Notes under the pieces: model-generated | Database searches by the model: none | Told to the model about the DNA's origin: nothing | The model's input: the letters and a program-made list of their open reading frames with translations, nothing else | Translations under genes and position numbers: made by a program | Part shown: piece after piece, positions 47,267-58,662 of the stretch | How the letters are laid out: each line of letters starts with the position of its first letter | Numbering within the stretch: the first letter of the stretch is position 1 | Source of the DNA: Trissonchulus latispiculum | Lineage: Eukaryota > Nematoda > Enoplea > Enoplida > Ironidae | NCBI GenBank assembly: GCA_030248195.1 | Contig: JASAND010026593.1 | Location: forward strand, 1-64,000 | Direction of reading: 5' to 3' | DNA: 64,000 bases

Positions 47267-48385
47267 ATGTTTCAGATATTACTGACATCAATAATTATAT
47301 CACTATTTCTAACCATGACGACCACAGCAAACGCCACACCGTGTATCATCTTCTCGCACGTATTTCCGGACAAAACCAACACTTTGATGGTAGCGGCGAT
47401 TTTCGGGACCATCTACGTATCAATTTTTGTATTCGGGATTTTGGGCAACGCTGCCGTAATCTACTACACCCTCAGATATAGTGTTCTGCAGACAGTTCGT
47501 AACATTCTGGTCCTCAATCTTACCATAGCCGATCTGCTGGTCTGCCTGATTGCGGTACCAATTACTCCGCTGAGCTACATTTACAAGGAATGGTTTTTCG
47601 GTAAATTTATGTGTCACGCTCTGCCCTGGCTACAGGGCACCAGCATTATCATATCGTCATTCAGCCTAACCATTATTGCTATCGATCGATTTTCTACCAT
47701 CGTATTTCCCTATCGAAAATGTCTGATCCTAAATCGCCAGAAGTGCTGGCGGCTCCTGCCCATCCTATGGACAGTATCGGGTGCCCTAGTCTATCCCTAC
47801 GGACGTTTTATGGAACTGAAATCCCTACCGTTTAGGTTAAACCTAAGCTCGGGGGTTCACGGGATCTGTGGACAGTTCTGTAACGAGAATTGGCCCTCAA
47901 AGGCCTTTCAGCAGACCTTTTCCATCAGCATCTCCATAATACAGTTTGTGATACCGTTTGCCATCATGGCAATCTGTTACGGTGCGGTCTGGTGGGAACT
48001 GCAGAAGCACATGCAGCAGCGGTTGGCCCGAAGTTGCCAGGTTCGACTCCTGAACGATCGGCACCACATGATCATGAAACAACGGCAACAATCGACCCTA
48101 AAACTGATTAGCTTAGTGCTAATCTATGCTCTCTCCTGGCTCCCGCATAATGTAGTGGTTGCACTGATGGATCATACAAAAGTCCTGTTCTACAACAGTG
48201 ACGCACTCTATCTAGTTTATCTTAGTTCGCACAGTTTTGCCATGCTCTCAATGCTGGCAAATCCGCTGCTGTACGCTTGGCTTAATGCCAAGTTTAAGAA
48301 GGACATCATCCAACGTTTGACCAAACGACAGAATGTGGTGGAGTTCCGGAATACGACTAAGGTCGAAGGCTCTGCCCAAGTTTGA
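47267..48385 (+). CDS. NPY/NPF-type neuropeptide receptor (class A GPCR)
   Basis: The single-exon frame encodes 372 aa with seven hydrophobic segments. Visible motifs: GNAAVIYY (TM1), NLTIADLL (TM2), a disulfide pair in FMCHALPW and FCNENWP, AIDRF (TM3, DRF for DRY), LSWLPHN (TM6) and HSFAMLSMLANPLLYAWLN (TM7). CxENWP in loop 2 and NPxLYAWLN are characteristic of the NPY/NPF/short-NPF receptor group; the exact ligand cannot be read. Such receptors sit in the plasma membrane and usually signal through inhibitory G proteins. Met1 would add a hydrophobic leader (ILLTSIIISLFL). Met17 (47315), followed by the glycosylation site NAT, is an alternative start. The left arm of the giant inverted repeat starts inside TM2 of this gene. 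Confidence 0.9.
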   Translation: MFQILLTSIIISLFLTMTTTANATPCIIFSHVFPDKTNTLMVAAIFGTIYVSIFVFGILGNAAVIYYTLRYSVLQTVRNILVLNLTIADLLVCLIAVPITPLSYIYKEWFFGKFMCHALPWLQGTSIIISSFSLTIIAIDRFSTIVFPYRKCLILNRQKCWRLLPILWTVSGALVYPYGRFMELKSLPFRLNLSSGVHGICGQFCNENWPSKAFQQTFSISISIIQFVIPFAIMAICYGAVWWELQKHMQQRLARSCQVRLLNDRHHMIMKQRQQSTLKLISLVLIYALSWLPHNVVVALMDHTKVLFYNSDALYLVYLSSHSFAMLSMLANPLLYAWLNAKFKKDIIQRLTKRQNVVEFRNTTKVEGSAQV

Positions 48386-48900
48386 ACTTAAAAACTAAGA
48401 TAAAGCCAGGGGACACTTAGAGGTTTCAGGCTTCTATACCAGCCGTTGTTTCGCGGAAGAAGAAGAATGCTCAACCTCAAATTGCTTTTAGCGACGGATT
48501 TCTAACCATATCAATTGACATTGCGGGTCGAATCATAATCAACGTCATCATAATCAAGTCGACTAATGAACAAAATACTTCAGCTTAATATTCTAAGCTA
48601 ATTTTGACAATTAAATATATTGACTTGCGTAGCATAGTAGTGTATATAAATATTGTGCTGTAGTAAAGAAAGTTGCAAAAATTGTGTACAATGCTTCAAA
48701 AAATTACTGACAAATCAAATCTTCCATCATACCTATTATTGTGGGTATGAACTGTGCATTTGTTAATATATTTTATTTCACAAGAATTTGAGCAACTAAA
48801 GTAGAAATTTAAGATATGACTTTTGATCCGGAATTTTGACGGAGTGGACAATTGTGTTATTACCTGTAAGCACCAATTTATTATTTAAAAATGCGGTTTT

Positions 48901-49033
48901 CGTTTGGTGGGAGGTTGTATAGCCAGCCACCAACCAATCAGAACGCAGTAGGCATAAATATGGTTGACTTATAAAAGTTTTGACAATCTGTTTTTCTGCA
49001 ATTTGATTCGCTGCTGTTTACTCCCACCAAACG
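48901..49033. mobile_element. Short TIR element (133 bp)
   Basis: CGTTTGGTGGGAG at 48901-48913 is perfectly mirrored at 49021-49033. No target duplication is obvious. The mirrored copy in the right arm lies at about 61318-61447, with its outer end changed (CCAAGCG). Type unknown. Confidence 0.6.
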
Positions 49034-51702
49034 GAATTGGACAAATAAAATTTTGGATATAACTACGTAAAATAGCAATAAATGATGCAATATGTACAAT
49101 ACAATACGTAAATCACGAATTCTAATCTTCAGTTTTAAAGTCGTTTCAACTTTCCAAGAAAATCTGAGAAACGGAAGTTTAAACACAAGCAGTTATTCAT
49201 TCTTGTTTACTTTGGAAATCAAAACTTCAAACTTTTGAAATGCACAAGTTTTCATTTCACAGCTTTCCCCAAAGTTTTCGTCTAGCCTGTAGGGGGACTG
49301 AGAGAAGGTCAGTCGACGTAGAAATTTTTGACTCACAAAATTTTTGCAGAACTAGTTCTCGATAACCTTCAGCTTCAAAGAAAATCCCTCAGACTTTAAA
49401 TTACGCCCAGTTTGCAGCTTGAACTCAGTCATGAATTGTGTAAATTTTTGCAAACACAGTTTTCAAGTCTCTCGGAATTTCTGCAATCAAACCCCAAGCT
49501 GCTGTAGTAATGCAGTAAAGACAATTTTGCACTACAGTAGTTTGTGTGTCAGGCCTGTTGTAATGTAAGGAACAATTTCTGCAGTCCTAAACTGTTTATT
49601 TCATTATCAGTGTACAAATATTTCTCAAACGCCGTTCCAAACTTCCATTCGCCCTACAAAACTTACATAATTTGTAACCTAACACTGACATAATAGTGTT
49701 AGAATCATTTTGTATACATATAACTTCCATAAAACTTTGCCATCAATTGAACCTAATGACGCATTTAGTGCCCATTTTATCAGTTTTACAGCCCACTATT
49801 TCCTGTAGTTTAGACTAGACAATGTGGCTAGCCACAGTCTCCTACACGAATTTGCTTTTTTTGATCTGTCTCACCCCAGTACAACAGTTACACAGCTTGA
49901 ACGATGGACAGTGTTAAGCCATACTCCGTTTGGAAAAAGCACCGGCTAAGAGTAGTGCCGACTGTTTGTTGTATGTACAACAAACAGTAGGTTGCCTGAC
50001 GGTACATAGCTTTCTGAATGTTACCTTAAATTTTTGATCGTGAGTTCCAGGAGTATTAAAGTTAAAAAAACTTACTCGTCGAGTTAAAATTACTGTTTAA
50101 CTCTCCTAATCCTGATTGAGGATCAAGGATTAAGTTAATGTCAAAACTTTTAACTCGTTTAACTGGCTAAAAAGACAAGGATTCTGATTTCTGACTCCTT
50201 TTCAAGAATGGATTGATTAGAGTATGAAATAGTAGAGTTCAAAGAAAGTACCTATAATTTATAAAGTAAATTAACTCCACTCAAGCTTGAGTTTTCCTCT
50301 TTTAACTCTTTCATGAAAAGGATCGAGTTAACTTTAACTCTACTCTACCTTTCTTGAAAAGGCCCTCAGGCGCAATGAGAGTGGCAGCATGGATTCTGAC
50401 AAAGAGAACGTCATCGTTAGGCCGACTTCTCGGCTAACTGCGCACTGAGTTGTACCTTCGATTTCTCAATCAGGTATACTCTGAAAACCGATTAAGCAGA
50501 GACCATATAAAGGCTAGAATTTCTGTACAATAACGAAGAGGATCTCGACAAATAAGATGCCGTCATGTTCGCGCACAGTCGACGACATCTTTTATTTGGT
50601 TGCCCGCCATGCGGCATTGTTTACTATATTATTAACTATTTTATTCTATTATTATGATAGAAGCGGGTGACGGGCTGGCTTAAAGGTTGAACTTTGCGCA
50701 GGTTTGTACTTAACAAATCCAGTGTCTGCCAGTCAAATAAAGGGCAACCTATGACCTACAGAATATAATATAATATGCATATATAACCATGCATAATATC
50801 TATCTAAGCAAAATTATTATCTGTTCTCTAAGTCGCAAGTTAAACATAGGGTACAAAACTGCCAGACAACCAGGCTTCAGGAGCCTATAATAGATATTTT
50901 AGGTTCACTGCGAAAATGCTGCGAAAATGCTTATCATATTACAGTTCTACACATTGTAGCACATATCTATGATAATTTCACCATTGTTATTTTGTATTGA
51001 AAGCAATTTCTATACCCAGCTATTTCCAGAGAAGCTATAATCAGACGTAACTAAGACCCTGAACGTGCCTTTTCTAGTCCACTAAATTCCAAACCTTTTG
51101 CTAGCTGCTCATTTTATGTGCTGTTTCTTTGACAACAAAGTAGAGACAGGCATTTTCTTCGTGTTTCGGTTCTTCATACCAAGTGCCTGTGTCAATGTTT
51201 TCATAACGGTAGTTTATTTTTACAGGTGTGAATGAACACTCAACCCTACAGTTCTTAAGCAGACCTGGCAAAAAATTAATACTTATTAGCTCATAGCGTT
51301 TTTTGGTTAATCCAGACCAGAATAGGAATTCAGTGCTATATCATTACAAAATTTCAGCGAAACTTAGCACAACACGACCCATAAATTCCAATTTTGAAAA
51401 CTGTAAAGCCAATCTTAAAAATTGAACTTAAAATCGGTTTTCTTGAAATCCAGCCATCTTGATATCTACAACTTCAAACGTATTCCTTCCTTCGAACTGA
51501 TTATTAGCAAGCTTCTTCCGAAAACACAACCGCCCCTCCCTCCCGATTTCGAAATAACTAAATCCAACAGTTGCTCAGAGACTACAAAACATTTGGAGAT
51601 TTTAGGGTGGAAAAGGGCAGACCCGCTGGACTATTGCTGAAGCAGTTTGCTAGCACCAACTCTTTAAATCGACTTTCAAATTATGGTGGATGGATACATA
51701 CC

Positions 51703-53181
51703 AAGAGTATATAATGAAGAAGAGTGGGAAGCATGGCTCTTCCTAACAGAAACGGGCTGCAAGATGCTCGGCACCTTAAGGCCAAAATCTCGGGGGGAGG
51801 GTCCCCTTATACAAGTAAATTTCACATAAGGTAGGTGCTTAGCCAATCAGATGCGTTTCAGTTCAAATGCATACCAAGATATGATGAACAATGGTCAATG
51901 GTATCCTCCGCGGCTTCGGCCTTAAGGGGGGGGCGACTAAACCTTTGCCCCCGACTTTGTCCGATTGGCCTACTTTTTGGCGAAGTTATAGAGCATGGGT
52001 GTGGCCAAAAAATACTTGGTCATTGGTTCTTAGCTGCCTTCCAGCTATGTGCAGCCGTCGCGTTTAAGTGCCCGACCCCACATTTTTCACAACTACCAAC
52101 ATAATTAATTAAAAATCTCTGCTGGATGCAAGACCCTAGCTTCAAGCTTGTCATTGGGAAATATGATTTGGCACATGTGCTGAAAAATACTAGACGTCTG
52201 TATCTTATCTGCATCTAAGGGAATTACTGTTCAAAGTTGAAGTTTCGGCAAAATTTTGAAAATTTTTGGCTAACGAAAGGAATATTTTCTTACTGGTGCG
52301 AGCTATAAGGCTGTAATTTGGCATATACAGAGGCTCTATAGGAGTACTCGTTTGTGCCAAATGGGAAGACATTCTGCAGCGTGAAAAAATTTTTATGTCA
52401 ACTTTAATCTTCAAAAATTGCCAAAATCTCGTTTTTCAGGCAATATATAGTACCCCAGAAATCGAATTAATTTTTTGAAATTAACATTTTTTGAAATATT
52501 TGAACTCAGCGTGGTTGAAAACATACCCACAAACGATTTCAGCTCGATTAGTGAAGGTTTGCGATGCGACTTCTATGGCTGCAGAAAGCCTTTTCACAGG
52601 ATCCGACAGACAGACAGACGACAGAATATGGCGATTTTGGCAATTTTTGAGGATTAAAGTTAACATAAAAATTTTTTCACGCTGCAGAATGTCTTGCCAT
52701 TTGGCACAAATGAGTACTCCTATAATTACAGCCTTATAGCTCGCACCAATAATAAAATCTTCCTTTCGTTAACCAAAAATTTTCAAAATTTTGCCGAAAC
52801 TTCAACTTTGAACAGTAATTCCCTTAGATGCAGGTAAGATGCAGACGTCTAGTATTTTTCCGCAGACAGGGGCACATGTGCCAAATCACATTGGCCAATG
52901 ACAAGCTTGAAGCTAGGGTCTTGCATTCAGCAGAGATTTTTAATTATGTTGGTAGCTGTGAAAAAGGGGGGATCGGGCACATAAACGCGACGGCTGCACA
53001 TGGCTGGAAGGCAGCTAAGAACTATGTAACGACCAAGTAGTTTTTGACCACACTCATGCACTTTAACTTCAGCAAAAAGAAGGCCAATCGGAGAAATTTG
53101 GGGCACCCCCATCTTAGTCGCCCCCCCCCTTAATGTGCCGAGCATTTCTCCGGCCATTTCCCTTACGAACGGCTAAGCTTC

Positions 53182-53231
<50 letters not shown>

Positions 53232-53245
53232 ATATATATACTCTT
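51703..53245. mobile_element. Large fold-back element of FB-A type (1.5 kb)
   Basis: The left end follows ACC (51700-51702) with AAGAGTATATAATG and the FB-A signature (GATGCTCGGC, AAAATCTCGGGGGG). The right end carries GTGCCGAGCAT, a (TA)n run and ACTCTT at 53240-53245. Inside, arms of about 600 bp mirror each other around roughly 52440, including a pair of CGCACATGTGCC-like and GAGCTATAAGGCTGTAAT segments. It is about three times longer than other FB-A copies, so the extra arm length seems to be captured sequence. No clear target duplication (the right flank is GTTACTACT). Confidence 0.65.
53190..53240. repeat. (TA)n run at end of large FB-A element
   Basis: About 50 bp of TA alternation immediately before the terminal ACTCTT of the element at 51703-53245. 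The mirrored run is at 57159-57203. Confidence 0.9.
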
Positions 53246-53797
53246 GTTACTACTGGTTACATTTTTCGGTTATTCATGCCTAGCCCCCGAGCCACCACTA
53301 TTACTGTCACTACGATTACTACTGCTACTACAACTACTACTGCTCTGCTACATACTGTTTCTAAATCACTATTCCTACAGTAAAGGGCCTGAAACCTGGC
53401 TAGGCTACTGACTGTTTAATATTTCAAAGTTATTTAAGAATCTTCGTCCGTATAAATATCGGGTTATTTTTGGAAGTTTAATACTTAAATTGTTTACATT
53501 TCAATCCTACATTTCAGGAAGCAAGCTGTCGTACATAGTCTTTGGGCCACGTGTGTACACAGCCTATGCACATATCTTTATCCATATCTATATTTGTTTC
53601 TTCTTCCTATGCACACATATAATATATTATTCCTTTTGCTCGTGTCCACTGAAGCATTTTCCCCACACATTAGGCACAATTTGTTTATCATTCTGATTAG
53701 TGGAGGAAATGGACATTGACTATTTTTACTTAGAATATTCATTCGGGTGCCGTCATATTGGCGTATAGAAGCTTTTGGCTAGAGAGATTACCACACT

Positions 53798-54405
53798 GTT
53801 TGTGATGGGCACCGGATATTTTGTTCATGTCCGGATATTCGCCTATTTTCGTTAACGGAAATCCATTTTACTTTTTAGTATTATTGCGAACTCTTGCGCT
53901 TCCCTCCAGACCTAACTTTTTTGACTAATAACTTTGCATGGATGCATAGTAAAGGCTGATGAACTCAAAAATTTCTAAATTTTAAGTTTTAAGTTTTATA
54001 GTTGGTAAAGGGGGACAAAGGGGATCAAAAAATTATTTGTCCATGATTTGCTGAAAACTTGTATACAGGGGTTTTCTGGGACGCAGAGCACGAATCTGAA
54101 ATCCGTTTTACGATCCAGCTTTTCGTTTGCTCAGGATAGCTTACTTTCTTTACATCGTCGTCGTATATAAGCTTACAACTTTTGCTTATATTAAAAGTAG
54201 GATATAAGATCTATTAAAGATATAAGATATAAATAGAATATATTAAATCTAACAAACAAAGCAGATTTCAGATTCGAGCTCAGTACCCACAAAAACCTTG
54301 TAAGAAAGTTTTCAGCAAAATCGTGTAAAAAATCCGGATATTTTTCTCAAATCGGATATTTATGTGGATAAAAATTATTCAGTGGCACTGCCGCCCATCA
54401 CAAAC
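53798..54405. mobile_element. Fold-back element with FB-B-like core (608 bp)
   Basis: GTTTGTGATGGGC at 53798-53810 is perfectly mirrored at 54393-54405. Between them lie CGGATATTT words and a decayed FB-B core: GCGCTTCCCTCC, a GGGGATCAAAAAATT block, ACAGGGGTTTTCTGGGACGC and the mirrored half ending near 54350. This appears to be an FB-B relative inside, or fused with, another inverted-repeat unit. No target duplication was found. Mirrored in the right arm at about 56090-56685. Confidence 0.55.
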
Positions 54406-55230
54406 GACATGCAGGCTGCGGGGCAATTTCTATTTTTTGCTTTTTAGCTTCGTTATCAAATTAATCTTAATTAAATTATTTTAGTGCTTATTTTAACTTT
54501 AATTGAAGATCTTTAGTCTTAATCTTTACCTATTTATAAGTTTTGAATTTTATTAACTATTAACTTTCATTGCAATTGAAAACTATAACAAATAATAAAT
54601 TCGTAAATATTAGCTAGCTACTCACATTTTATTTGTCCAGTATACCCTTAATGTGTTTCAATGTTCAAAATGTATACATACCTATGTATATAGTTAAGGT
54701 TTAGAAGTCATTAATTTTTATTATTCACTGAATTGGCGGAAAGCTCAAATTTAAAAAATCACATTCAAATGTTTTCAATACAACTTTACACCCTTTCACT
54801 TTACAATAGCTGCCAAAAATTAACTTATTAAAAGGTTTAAACTCAGCCAAGCGTAACTGTCAGTTAAACTGCTGCCCTGTTGAAATTAATCATTAAAATG
54901 TTTGTTGACACTCCAAAAAAGCCTATTCTCAACAGTGCAGGCCTTCCACTTTTTTCGCAACAGTACACTAATAAATTTAAAACTTATGCTCAAGAGAATA
55001 TCTTCAGCTGCAGACAAAACAGGATTTTCAAGTTTAGACGTTTTCTAAAATGGTATAAAATATTTTTCTAAAATCGCAGTGTTTTGTCTCCGATTTGTAG
55101 AACAACTTCTCCTACAAGTGCCAACGTAATTTGAAACTTTCCGACTACTTAGGTCGCCGCTGTCAGCTCTACCGCTGGTTACGATTTTTTAAAAATTAGA
55201 TTATACTTTCTCAACATTTTTCTTGGTATT

Positions 55231-55235
<5 letters not shown>

Positions 55236-55271
<36 letters not shown>
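55236..55271. repeat. (TA)n centre of the giant inverted repeat
   Basis: About 36 bp of TA alternation separates the arms. On the left the arm ends TTGGTATTTATGTG; on the right it begins CACCACAAAAACTG. The innermost 30 bp of the arms pair imperfectly. Confidence 0.9.
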
Positions 55272-55273
<2 letters not shown>

Positions 55274-57154
55274 CACAAAAACTGTTGAGAAAGTATAATC
55301 TACTTTTAAAAAATCGTAACCAGCGGTAGAGCTTGACAGCGGCGACCTAAGTAGTCGGAAAGTTTCAAATTACGTTGGCACTTGGTAGGGAAGTTGTTCT
55401 ACAAATCGGAGACAAAACACTGCGATTTTAGAAAAATATTTTCCACCATTTTTAGAAAACGTCTAAACTGAAAATCTGTTTTGTCTGCAGCTGAAGATAT
55501 TCTCTTGAGCATAAGTTTTAAATTTATTAGTGTACTGTTGCGAAAAAAAAAAGTGGAAGGCCTGCACTGTTGAGAATAGGCTTTTTTGGAGTGTCAACAA
55601 ATTTTAATGGTTAATTTCAACAGGGCAGCAGTTTAACTGACAGTTACGCTTGGCTGAGTTTAAACCTTTTAAGTAAGTTATTTTTGGCAGCTATTGTAAA
55701 GTGAAAGTGTAAAGTGCGAAAACATTTGAATGTGATTTTTAAATTTGAGCTTTCCGCCAATTCAGTGAATATAAAATTAAACCTTAACTATATACATAGG
55801 TATGTATAATTTTGAACATTGAACTACACATTAAGGTAAACATACTGGACAAAATATGGTAGCAGCCAATATTTACGAATTTATTATTTGTTATAGTTTT
55901 CAATTGCAATGAAAGTAATAGTTAATAAAATTCAAAACTTATAAATAGGTAAAGATTAAGACTAAAGATCTTCAATTTAAAGTTAAAATAAGCACTAAAA
56001 TAATTTAATTAAGATTAATTTGATAACCGAAGCTAAAAAAGCCAAAAAATAGAAATTGCCCCGCAGCCTGTATGTCGTTTGTGATGAGCGGCAGTCTACT
56101 GAATAATTTTTATCCACATAAATATCCGATTTGAGAAAATATCCGGATTTTTTACACGATTTTGCTGAAAACTTTCTACAGGTTTTTGTGGAGTACGGAG
56201 CTCGAATCTGAAATCTGCTTTGTTTGTTAGATTTAATATATTCTGTTTATATCTTATCTCTTTAATAGATCTTATCCCTACTTTTAATATAAGCAAAAGT
56301 TTGTTGTATATACGACGACGATGTAAAGAAAGTAGCTATCCTGAGCAAACCCGAAAAGCTGGATCGTAAAACGGATTTCAGATTCGTGCTCTGCGTCCCA
56401 GAAACCCCTGTATACAAGTTTTTCAGCAAATCCTGGACAAATAATTTTTTGATCTCCCTATCAACATTTGCCTAACTATAAAACTTAAAACTTAAAATTT
56501 AGAAGTTTTGAGTTCATCAGCCTTTGCACTATGCATCCATGCAAGATTAGTAGTCAAAAAAGTTAGGTTGGAGGAAGCGCAAAATTCTGGCGTAATACTA
56601 AAAACAAAAGGACTTTCCGTTAACGAAAAAGGCGAATATCCAGACATGAACAAAATATCCGGTGCCCATCACAAACGATTGTGAAAAGCTTCTATACATA
56701 TGACGACTATATTTCTAGTAAAAATAGTCAGTAAGTTTCCTCCACTAATCAGAATGAAGGCCCATTGTGCTAATTAATGCGGGCAAGGAATGCTCTGTGG
56801 ACACGAGACAAGATGATACAATATGTGTGCATAGGAAGAGAAACAAATATAGGCTATGGATAAAGAATGTGCATAGAGCGCACGTTCCAAGACTATGACG
56901 ACGGCTTCTTCCTGGGAATTGTAGGACAGAAAGTAGGTAATTTGTTAAACTTCCAGAATGCCCGATATTACGTACGCAAATTCTTAAAATAACTTTGAGA
57001 TATGAAACAATCAGTAACTAACTGGTCAGGCCGTTATACAGGAATAGTGATTTAGAAACAGTTGTAGCAGAGCAGTAGTGTAGTAGCAGTAGCAATCGTA
57101 GTGACAGTAATAGTGAAGAAGGATGAATAACCGAAAAATGTGACCAGTAACAAC

Positions 57155-57156
<2 letters not shown>

Positions 57157-57212
<56 letters not shown>

Positions 57213-58662
57213 CTAGCCCCGTAGAGAGATGGCCGGAGAAATGCTCGGCACATAACGAGGGAGCGACTAAGATGGGGGTGCCAAATTTCTCCGATTGCCT
57301 TCTTATTGCTGAGACCAGAGTCACCCGAGATGTGATCAAAAACTACTTGGTCGTTACATGTCTTAGCTACCTTCCAGCCATGTACGCATCTCGCGTTTAT
57401 GTCCCGATCCCCCTATTTCACAGCTACAGCATAGGTAAAAATCTCTACTGAATCAAGACCCTAACTTCAAGCTTTCATCGGCGCAATGTGATTTGGCACA
57501 TGTGCCAGTTCTGCGGAAGAAACTAGACGTCGCATCTCACCTGCATCTAAGGGAATTACTGTTCCAAAGTTGAAGTTTCGCAACATTTTGAAAATTTTTG
57601 GTTAACGAAAGGAAGATTTTATTATTGGTGCGAGCTATAAGGCTGTCCTCATAGGAGTACACATTTATTGCCCAATATTGCAAGACATTCTGCAGCGTGA
57701 AAAAATTTTTTTCTTAACTGTCAATCCTCAAAAATTGCCAAAATCGCCAATCCTGTCAATCTGTCCCGTCCTGTCGGATCCTGTGAGAAAGCTTTCTGCA
57801 ACCATGAAATCGCATCCAAACCTTCACTAATCGACTGCAATCGTTTGTGGTATGTTTTCAACCACGCTGATTGAAATATTTCAAGAAATGTTAATTTCAA
57901 AAATTAATTCGATTTCTGAGGTACTATATATTGCCTGAAAAACGAGATTTTGGCAATTTTTGAAGATGAGATTGTACGCAAAAATTCTTTCACGCTTGAG
58001 AATGTCTTCATGTGGCACAAACGAGTACTCCTATAGAGCCTCTGAATATGCCCAAAATTCACAGCCTTATAGCTCGCACCAGTAAGAAAATATTCCTTTC
58101 AATTAGCCAAAATTTTCAAAATTTTGCCGAAACTTCCAACTTTGAACTTGATAATTCCCTTTAGACGCAGATAAGATACGGACGTCTAGTATTTTTCAGC
58201 ACATGTGCCAAATCATATTTCCCAATGGCAAGCTTGAGCTTAGGTCTTGCATCCAGCAAGAGTTTTCAATTAGTTATATTTGGTAGTTGTGAAAAATGTC
58301 GAGCAGCACTTAAACGCGACGGCTGCATAGCTGGAAGGCGGCTAAGCCAATGACCAAGTATTTTTGGCCACACCCTTTCTCTTAACTTCCCAAAAAGTAG
58401 GCCAATCAGACAAAGTCGGGGCAAAGGTTTAGTCGCCCCCCTGAGCCGAAGCCGCGGAGGATACCATTACCATTGATCATCATAATCTTGGCCTACACAT
58501 TGTACTGAAACGCATCGATTCGGCTAAGCACCTACCTTATGTGAAATTTACTTGTATAAGGGGACCCTCCCCCGAGATTTTAGCCTTAAGGTGCCGAGCA
58601 TCTTGCAGCCCGTTTCTGTTAGGAAGAGCCATGCTTCCCACTCTTCTTCATTATATACTCTT
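57157..58662. mobile_element. Mirrored large FB-A element in right arm
   Basis: Inverted copy of 51703-53245, running from the (TA)n run at 57159-57203 to ACTCTT at 58657-58662, with many small differences from the left-arm copy. Confidence 0.6.

Larger units (their letters stand above)
47517..55235 (+). repeat. Left arm of giant inverted repeat (7.7 kb)
   Basis: From 47517, inside the receptor gene, to the (TA)n centre, the sequence reappears in reverse complement at 55272-62825. Checks by eye at the receptor, at 48390-48550, 48900-49030, 50400-50600, 51700-52100, 53800-54400 and 54900-55200 all find the mirror. Beyond the receptor the arm has no gene. It carries a short TIR element (48901-49033) and two fold-back elements (51703-53245 and 53798-54405). 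A small perfect palindrome, ACTGTTTGTTGT-ATGT-mirror, lies near 49967. Confidence 0.9.

Noticed and set aside
47611..48111. Additional open frames overlapping the receptor, repeated at 62240-62731
   Set aside because: Out-of-frame readings of the receptor coding sequence and its inverted copy.
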